Both the position numbers and the translations under genes were made by a program. A model generated the notes under the pieces. The model saw only the letters and a program-made list of their open reading frames with translations, made no database searches and was not told the DNA's origin. Shown here piece by piece: positions 60,256 to 64,000 of a DNA stretch of 64,000 bases; position 1 is the stretch's first letter; each line of letters opens with the position of its first letter. The stretch comes from Mangrovimicrobium sp033283325 (GTDB lineage: Bacteria; Pseudomonadota; Gammaproteobacteria; Pseudomonadales; Halieaceae), in the NCBI GenBank assembly GCA_033283325.1, contig JAWMQO010000001.1, positions 1,302,001 to 1,366,000 of the forward strand, given 5' to 3'.

Positions 60256-60735
60256 ATGCCAATGACACCTTGGGCGTATCTAGATAGCTTTGTGGTAGGT
60301 AATTGGCAAGACTTTCAGACTAATCCTGACAGCGTGCGACACGCTTTTAACGCTGCCGTCTCAGCGTCTCACATGGCAGATATCATGCACGCCTATCACT
60401 CTCGAAAGAAGTGTCCAGCCATGCTCAAATTCTCCAGCATCGGACAATACATAGAGCACCTAGGCAGGGAAACCGCAGGGAGCTTTCGTGACATTAGGAG
60501 TATTGCCAACGTATACAAGCACCTGTACACAGGCAACGGCAAGCTTGCTGTCCACTCCCAGGTCGATTCCTCTGGAAGAATAGAACTTCTGCGTATTCCT
60601 GACGATGAGATTAGATCGATTGAACCCGAAATACTCCCGGAAGAAGTTTGGTTCCAGCGCAGAGACGGCACACGAGACAAAATTAGTACAAGACTAGGCG
60701 CTGTTATCGAGTACTGGCAGAAGAATATATATTGA
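60256..60735 (+). CDS. Hypothetical all-helical protein (possible HEPN-like)
   Basis: 159 residues with a clear GGAGG ribosome site 9 nt before the ATG. Mostly helical at the N-terminal 100 residues. FRDIRSIANVYKHLY resembles the Arg-x(n)-His pattern of HEPN RNases, with an Arg seven residues before the His (the classical spacing is 4–6), so this is a weak similarity. The C-terminal part (ELLRIPDDEIRSIEPEILPEEVW) is beta-rich. It heads a run of three genes with the two that follow. Function unknown. Confidence 0.7.
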   Translation: MPMTPWAYLDSFVVGNWQDFQTNPDSVRHAFNAAVSASHMADIMHAYHSRKKCPAMLKFSSIGQYIEHLGRETAGSFRDIRSIANVYKHLYTGNGKLAVHSQVDSSGRIELLRIPDDEIRSIEPEILPEEVWFQRRDGTRDKISTRLGAVIEYWQKNIY

Positions 60736-60778
60736 GTCAGTTGAAAATATCTTTAACTTGAAATCAGGAGAACGAATA

Positions 60779-61246
60779 GTGACGTTATGGGAGCGATGGG
60801 GCGAAAGACTTAGTGAGATAATAAAAAATAATCAGATAAACTTGACCATCACCCCACAAAGCCGAGCAAAAGTTGATTCACAGAAGGTAGAAAAGATACG
60901 AGAGGCCGTTAACGACGTTAGAACATGTGTTAAGCAGCGCTTCTCTACGGCGGCAAAGGGGGATATAGCACAAGCCCTCCGAGAGCTAGAGACTAGGTTA
61001 GAAAACATAGAGTCTATGCTGCTCCAAGCGGAAGCTACCTCATTTGTACATACACGAGAAACCAAAAAGTTAATGAGTGCACGCGACCAAGAGGATTGGG
61101 CCGACAAGCGCGAGAAGTGGCGTCTATTTTATTTCCGCATGGGCACTGGCATTGGATTAGCCGCGATTCTCCTGCTCACCTATTGGCTAGCTGACTACTT
61201 CCATATTCCTATGCCACTCCGGATGATGCAGGCGACTATACAATGA
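60779..61246 (+). CDS. Hypothetical coiled-coil protein with a C-terminal membrane helix
   Basis: 155 residues. A helical coiled-coil core (about 35–105; VEKIREAVNDVR, ALRELETRLENIESMLLQAE) is followed by a single membrane helix (GTGIGLAAILLLTYWLADYF) near the C-terminus. GTG at 60779 has an AGGAG site; the in-frame TTG upstream is less likely. It overlaps the next gene by ATGA. Function unknown; tail-anchored inner-membrane topology is predicted. Confidence 0.7.
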   Translation: MTLWERWGERLSEIIKNNQINLTITPQSRAKVDSQKVEKIREAVNDVRTCVKQRFSTAAKGDIAQALRELETRLENIESMLLQAEATSFVHTRETKKLMSARDQEDWADKREKWRLFYFRMGTGIGLAAILLLTYWLADYFHIPMPLRMMQATIQ

Positions 61247-61668
61247 ACTTCAGACACTCAACCCAAAAACTAAGAGTTGCAATCTGTTGTGTTATTGTTC
61301 TAACTCCTATGTCAGCACGTTCAGCAACTAGGATTTGCATACCAAATGCTGGCGTGGTCCTAATTGAGAACCGGGACCAAGGCACCTTCCAGTCTTCTAG
61401 GCTTGATGTTTCCAGCTTCAAGCTCCTACACTCTAACGAATCGGGCGAATGGAAAGCTAAGCGTTTTACACAGTCCGATTACACTTGGAATGACTGCGGC
61501 ACTTCAGGAAATTACTGTAAACACGATGGGATCGGGGACGCTGGTTATTTTCACTTCAATCCAAAAAACCTTTCATTTGTAAGCCAATTTACTTTATTCC
61601 GAGGAAAGGATGACGGGACCCGGACTCTAGAGCATATACACATTGGGGGCATTTGCTCCGACCTATAG
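61243..61668 (+). CDS. Hypothetical secreted protein
   Basis: 141 residues. A signal peptide (about 1–27, cleavage after ARSA) leads into a Cys-containing domain (RICIPNAG, WNDCGTSGNYCKHDG, GGICSD). The strands read FHFNPKNLSFVSQF, and the end HIHIGGICSDL has a possible disulfide partner. It overlaps the preceding membrane-protein gene, implying coupled translation, and is convergent with the HTH gene. No family recognised. Confidence 0.7.
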   Translation: MNFRHSTQKLRVAICCVIVLTPMSARSATRICIPNAGVVLIENRDQGTFQSSRLDVSSFKLLHSNESGEWKAKRFTQSDYTWNDCGTSGNYCKHDGIGDAGYFHFNPKNLSFVSQFTLFRGKDDGTRTLEHIHIGGICSDL

Positions 61669-61678
61669 ACCCTCGCCC

Positions 61679-62023
61679 TTAAGGGCCTGGTATACCAATA
61701 AACTTGATTATTAACGGCTGCTCAGACGGGGCTGAAAGCTGAACTTTAGATCCTTCCTTGCGGTCCAGCACCTTATGCGCGGTAGCTACATCGCCCCTTT
61801 CGAGCGCATCCAGGACTACCTTCCTAGCCCGGTAGACTGGATTCGATTTCAGCACCTCTTTCCGGTGAACAAACTCCGGGTTTTTGTCCTGGTAGTTGTA
61901 GAGCGTTTTCTTGGAAATGTTCGCAGCAATACAGGCTTCCTCATCGGTGCAGCCTAGAAGGAAAGCACGCTCCAGTTTCTCTACTGTCACAGTGGTCATT
62001 TTACTTGGTCTACCGCCAGCCAT
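61679..62023 (-). CDS. Helix-turn-helix protein like phage terminase small subunits
   Basis: 114 residues. GRPSKMTTVTVEKLERAFLLG opens a helix-turn-helix (DEEACIAANISKKTLYNYQDKNPEF), then RKVVLDALERGDVATAHKVLDRK. This arrangement is common in small terminase/DNA-packaging recognition proteins and related mobile-element HTH proteins. No large terminase is in the window. ATG 62023 has an AGAGGA site. The GCCCTTAAGGGC palindrome lies where it meets the convergent gene. Confidence 0.7.
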   Translation of the reverse strand: MAGGRPSKMTTVTVEKLERAFLLGCTDEEACIAANISKKTLYNYQDKNPEFVHRKEVLKSNPVYRARKVVLDALERGDVATAHKVLDRKEGSKVQLSAPSEQPLIIKFIGIPGP

Positions 62024-62427
62024 TTGCTAATCCTCTTTCGTACATCGTCCTAGAATCAGGGAAATCCTTATCCCTACCGCCACTCTCTTCGACGCCCAAA
62101 AACAATAGATGTTAGATAATCGGTCCATCCCTTCTTATTCATATTGCTATTCGAGCGCTTTTAAGGTGTCAGAAAATTCCCCCACCCAACAAATCAAACA
62201 CATATTCCGCCTGGAGCCCTTTTACGGTCGCAATAAATTCAGTAACCCCATGGTAAGACTCTTAGAAGGTGGGTGGTCAGCGACCATTAAAGTATGTAAA
62301 AATCGGCGTTTACTCGTCATGAGGAACCAATAACCGAGTAAATACACAGTGTTTACTCTTGTTTGTTGGTCGCCGAAAACCATTAACCGGGTTTTATTGG
62401 TTCTGTAGGACCCCTCAATTCTGTTAA
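62024..62427. other. Non-coding region with multiple operator-like repeats
   Basis: 404 nt. TTTACTCG (62309–62316) and CGAGTAAA (62335–62342) form an 8-bp inverted repeat; a third GTTTACTC is at about 62351–62358. AACCAATAACC (62325–62335) and AACCATTAACC (62379–62389) are near-direct repeats, with an inverted partner TTATTGGTT at 62394–62402. Such clustered short repeats suggest a regulator or replication-protein binding site. A weak frame at 62109–62333 is not called. Confidence 0.5.
62309..62342. repeat. Inverted repeat TTTACTCG/CGAGTAAA
   Basis: Exact 8-bp arms separated by 18 nt, upstream of the leftward HTH gene at 62023 and downstream of the leftward operon. The spacing suits two adjacent DNA-helix turns bound by a dimeric regulator. 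Binding partner unknown. Confidence 0.5.
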
Positions 62428-62835
62428 TCATTTGAGCCTCTTTACCGGTTGACGGAATGCTACGGGGTCAAGTTTCCCGCTCTCCTTCAGCTCTGGGCTG
62501 GTTGGCAACCAAGCCAGTCTGTAAAGCATTGGGTCTCTCGGCCAGCGAGGAAGGCGCGTAACTTCGATCCAGCCAGCGTCTACCGCTTCCTTCCTGGCTT
62601 TCTTCAATTCGGATTCAGTCCAGCCCCATTGCTGCATGGTTCCAAGTGCGGCAGAAAGGTCACCGTTGTTCCTCAGATTGTACTGCCGCGCAAAGTCCCA
62701 GATAAACGCTCTCGTCTGCTTGGGTAGAGCTATGTACTCCGGATGGTCAAATATTGCGTGAAGTGCTTTCAGGAAGCTTTGCGAGCCCTTCGCTCTGCCA
62801 TTGGAGAGCATTCCCTTTGAATTGGCTCTCGACAT
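62428..62835 (-). CDS. Hypothetical replication-module-like protein
   Basis: 135 residues. SFLKALHAIFDHPEYIALPKQTRAF and QWGWTESELKKARKEAVDAGWIEVTRL resemble the winged-helix part of replication or primase-helper proteins on mobile elements. No catalytic motif is visible. It is last in the AlpA-headed operon, one nt after the small gene upstream. ATG at 62835 is chosen since the longer frame overlaps that small gene. Confidence 0.65.
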   Translation of the reverse strand: MSRANSKGMLSNGRAKGSQSFLKALHAIFDHPEYIALPKQTRAFIWDFARQYNLRNNGDLSAALGTMQQWGWTESELKKARKEAVDAGWIEVTRLPRWPRDPMLYRLAWLPTSPELKESGKLDPVAFRQPVKRLK

Positions 62836-62836
62836 G

Positions 62837-63010
62837 CTAGTTATCGTCCACCGAGCGCAGGACAAGCCGCATATCACCACGTATGGTATCGAAAAGAGTC
62901 ACGTAGTCGTCCTGCCTGAAAACCCGTTCACGCGCCTCCTGCTCGGTCTCAGCCATAACTTCAATAGGAGTAACCATTTCCTCGCGCACTTCAAAGCGAT
63001 AGCGTTTCAT
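62837..63010 (-). CDS. Small hypothetical protein (57 aa)
   Basis: A short frame overlooked by length cut-offs. ATG at 63010 overlaps the stop of the zinc-ribbon-like gene as ATGA, and its TAG is one nt before the next gene's ATG. The protein starts MKRYRFEVREEM, is acidic and ends LVLRSVDDN. It resembles short phage accessory proteins. The overlap pattern with both neighbours is the main evidence. Confidence 0.7.
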   Translation of the reverse strand: MKRYRFEVREEMVTPIEVMAETEQEARERVFRQDDYVTLFDTIRGDMRLVLRSVDDN

Positions 63011-63288
63011 GTCACGCCCTCCAGCCTCTGTAGCTGGTCAATTTGGCCATCTACAGAAGTTACAGCGCCTGAGACAAGGTTTCGTGTCTGTTGGTCTAGC
63101 TGCTCCGCTTTCAGGCCATATTGGGCCAGTAGGCGGATAGGTATGGTGGTACAGGTAATCGGGCGAACCGAGTGCAGGGGGCATTCATGGGACACACAGC
63201 ACGCAATTTGCTGCGCTGCGGACCCCGCATCGAGTGGATCGACAGCACACTCCCGGCATTTTGCGTTAATGGCCTTGCGGAGACTCAT
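63007..63288 (-). CDS. Cys-rich (zinc-ribbon-like) mobile-element protein
   Basis: 93 residues. MSLRKAINAKCRECAVDP, then CCVSHECPLHSVRP give a C-x2-C ... C-x4-C pattern followed by the PLxxxRP stretch seen in short phage proteins of unknown role. The rest is helical (GLKAEQLDQQTRNLVSGA). It overlaps the upstream gene by ATGA (63285–63288) and the downstream small gene likewise. Confidence 0.7.
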   Translation of the reverse strand: MSLRKAINAKCRECAVDPLDAGSAAQQIACCVSHECPLHSVRPITCTTIPIRLLAQYGLKAEQLDQQTRNLVSGAVTSVDGQIDQLQRLEGVT

Positions 63289-63623
63289 TCCACCACCTCC
63301 CCGGCAATGCCGTTGTACAGCCAAACGTCCACCCTCATCCGGTCGGCTGGGGAGAGGCGATACACCCCATGTCTTCCCTGGATTCCGTCCCGGTCAGTGT
63401 GCGGCACAAGCTCGCAAGGTATCTCCCATCCTTGCTCCCGCAGTTGCCGTATTACCTCGGGGCCGTTACTCGCACCAGACACACGGTCTACTTCCTCCCG
63501 GCTAAGTGGTCGCTTGTATAGCGCTTGAATGACTCTGTACTGTCGTTTCGTCGTAATGTTGATAGAATGAACTCGCACGTTCTGGGATGCCGCCCTGGCC
63601 GGGGCGGTGTCTCGCATTTCCAT
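63285..63623 (-). CDS. Winged-helix mobile-element protein
   Basis: 112 residues. TTKRQYRVIQALYKRPLSREEVDRV and GASNGPEVIRQLREQGWEIPCEL form a winged helix-turn-helix, with HGVYRLSPADR as the wing. Such proteins in satellites and ICEs commonly control excision or replication. ATG 63623 is selected; the earlier in-frame start would overlap alpA. Confidence 0.7.
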   Translation of the reverse strand: MEMRDTAPARAASQNVRVHSINITTKRQYRVIQALYKRPLSREEVDRVSGASNGPEVIRQLREQGWEIPCELVPHTDRDGIQGRHGVYRLSPADRMRVDVWLYNGIAGEVVE

Positions 63624-63634
63624 ACCCCACCCCC

Positions 63635-63856
63635 TTACGCAGCATTGCCGGTTGTGCAGGTCTGCTCTGCAAACTGCGCCAACCACTCATCCAGGGCGGC
63701 ACGTTCATAGAACACGCGGCTACCGATTTTGCGGTATCGGGGGGCGGTCACTCCTGCCAGTTTGCCGGTATGGCGAGCATTGCGGAGAGTGTCAGGAGAG
63801 GTATAGCCGAGATAATGGGCTGCCGAGCTAGTATCGTACTGCTGTTTGGTCTGCAT
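63635..63856 (-). CDS. AlpA/excisionase-like helix-turn-helix protein
   Basis: 73 residues. SSAAHYLGYTSPDTLRNARHTGKLAG and APRYRKIGSRVFYERAALDEWL match the AlpA/MerR-type HTH of phage-satellite and island regulators. AlpA-type proteins activate integrase and so promote excision. GAGGA ribosome site before the ATG. It heads the leftward operon. Confidence 0.85.
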   Translation of the reverse strand: MQTKQQYDTSSAAHYLGYTSPDTLRNARHTGKLAGVTAPRYRKIGSRVFYERAALDEWLAQFAEQTCTTGNAA

Positions 63857-64000
63857 AAATCATCCTCATCTATCGAAAAATTCCACTGAGTGATAACCCT
63901 GTGGCTTGGGATGATTATTGCGGTCGGAAATCTTTATCAGTAGAAAATACGCAAAGTCTTGCCAACGCGATTTTTTCTATTCCTCCTTCGCCGATTGGTA
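63857..64000. other. Right edge: promoter region of the AlpA-headed operon
   Basis: 144 nt with no supportable gene. A possible minus-strand promoter is TTATCA with a 16-nt spacer and GATAGA, 10–30 nt before the ribosome site. AT-rich blocks follow. The integrase expected for such elements would lie beyond the window. Confidence 0.35.

Noticed and set aside
62109..62333. A 74-codon plus-strand frame
   Set aside because: No ribosome site, lies over repeat-rich DNA, and the product has no recognisable character.

Overview
The window is high-GC chromosomal DNA of a gammaproteobacterium. Gene order (tRNA-Leu–tig; yceD–rpmF–fabD–fabG–acpP–fabF–pabC–mltG–tmk–holB–pilZ; rluC/rne; yccA–tusDCB–tusE) matches the Pseudomonas/Cellvibrionales part of the class. 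Two sulfatases, an OafA-type acyltransferase, PQQ/cytochrome dehydrogenases and mid-protein exosortase-type sorting signals suggest a marine member such as the Halieaceae (OM60/NOR5). That assignment is inference from gene content, not from a marker gene.

Region 1 (1–16.6 kb) is core metabolism. It holds trigger factor with an upstream tRNA-Leu(UAG), a possible small RNA with a strong terminator, and a long leftward operon. That operon starts from a near-consensus promoter directly in front of yceD and runs through L32, fatty-acid synthesis, folate (pabC), peptidoglycan (mltG), dTMP kinase, the clamp-loader delta' subunit and PilZ. plsX and fabH are absent from their usual place between rpmF and fabD. 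Divergent from it are a Maf/YceF pyrophosphatase, a HAD phosphatase, rluC and RNase E.

Region 2 (16.4–29.5 kb) starts with tRNA-Ser(UGA). It then has a TetR regulator with a palindromic operator over its own -35 box, followed by a sulfatase. Next come an ammonium-transporter–PAS–PAS–GGDEF–EAL fusion, a YccA membrane protein and a tRNA-modification operon (tusDCBE, ybiB, trmA). A convergent pair encodes a possible nuclease-fold protein and an all-alpha dUTPase-like enzyme.

Region 3 (29.6–36.2 kb) is envelope-related. It has two tandem 'midcut'-type proteins with an internal PT[LM]G sorting signal, a second sulfatase, an EptA-type phosphoethanolamine transferase overlapping a PAP2 phosphatase, and a secreted cupin. 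A gene relic lies next to tRNA-Leu(UAA).

Region 4 (36.3–57.3 kb) carries an AsmA-like protein, an NSS transporter, an LEA-type lipoprotein, a DUF523/DUF1722 protein, an epimerase, a sirtuin, an MFS pump and several small metabolic genes. It also holds an OafA acyltransferase and a compact three-gene periplasmic redox operon of beta-propeller proteins, two of which carry an N-terminal CxxCH haem site. TPMT and a DUF2235 hydrolase close the region.

Region 5 (57.4–64 kb, running off the right edge) is a lower-GC mobile island. It contains a lipoprotein, a collagen-like secreted protein encoded by an 18-bp tandem repeat, and a cassette of small unknown proteins (possible HEPN-like protein, coiled-coil membrane protein, secreted Cys protein). 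A terminase-small-subunit-like HTH gene and a five-gene leftward operon headed by an AlpA-type regulator complete it. This looks like the control end of an integrated element (phage satellite, prophage or ICE) whose integrase lies outside the window.
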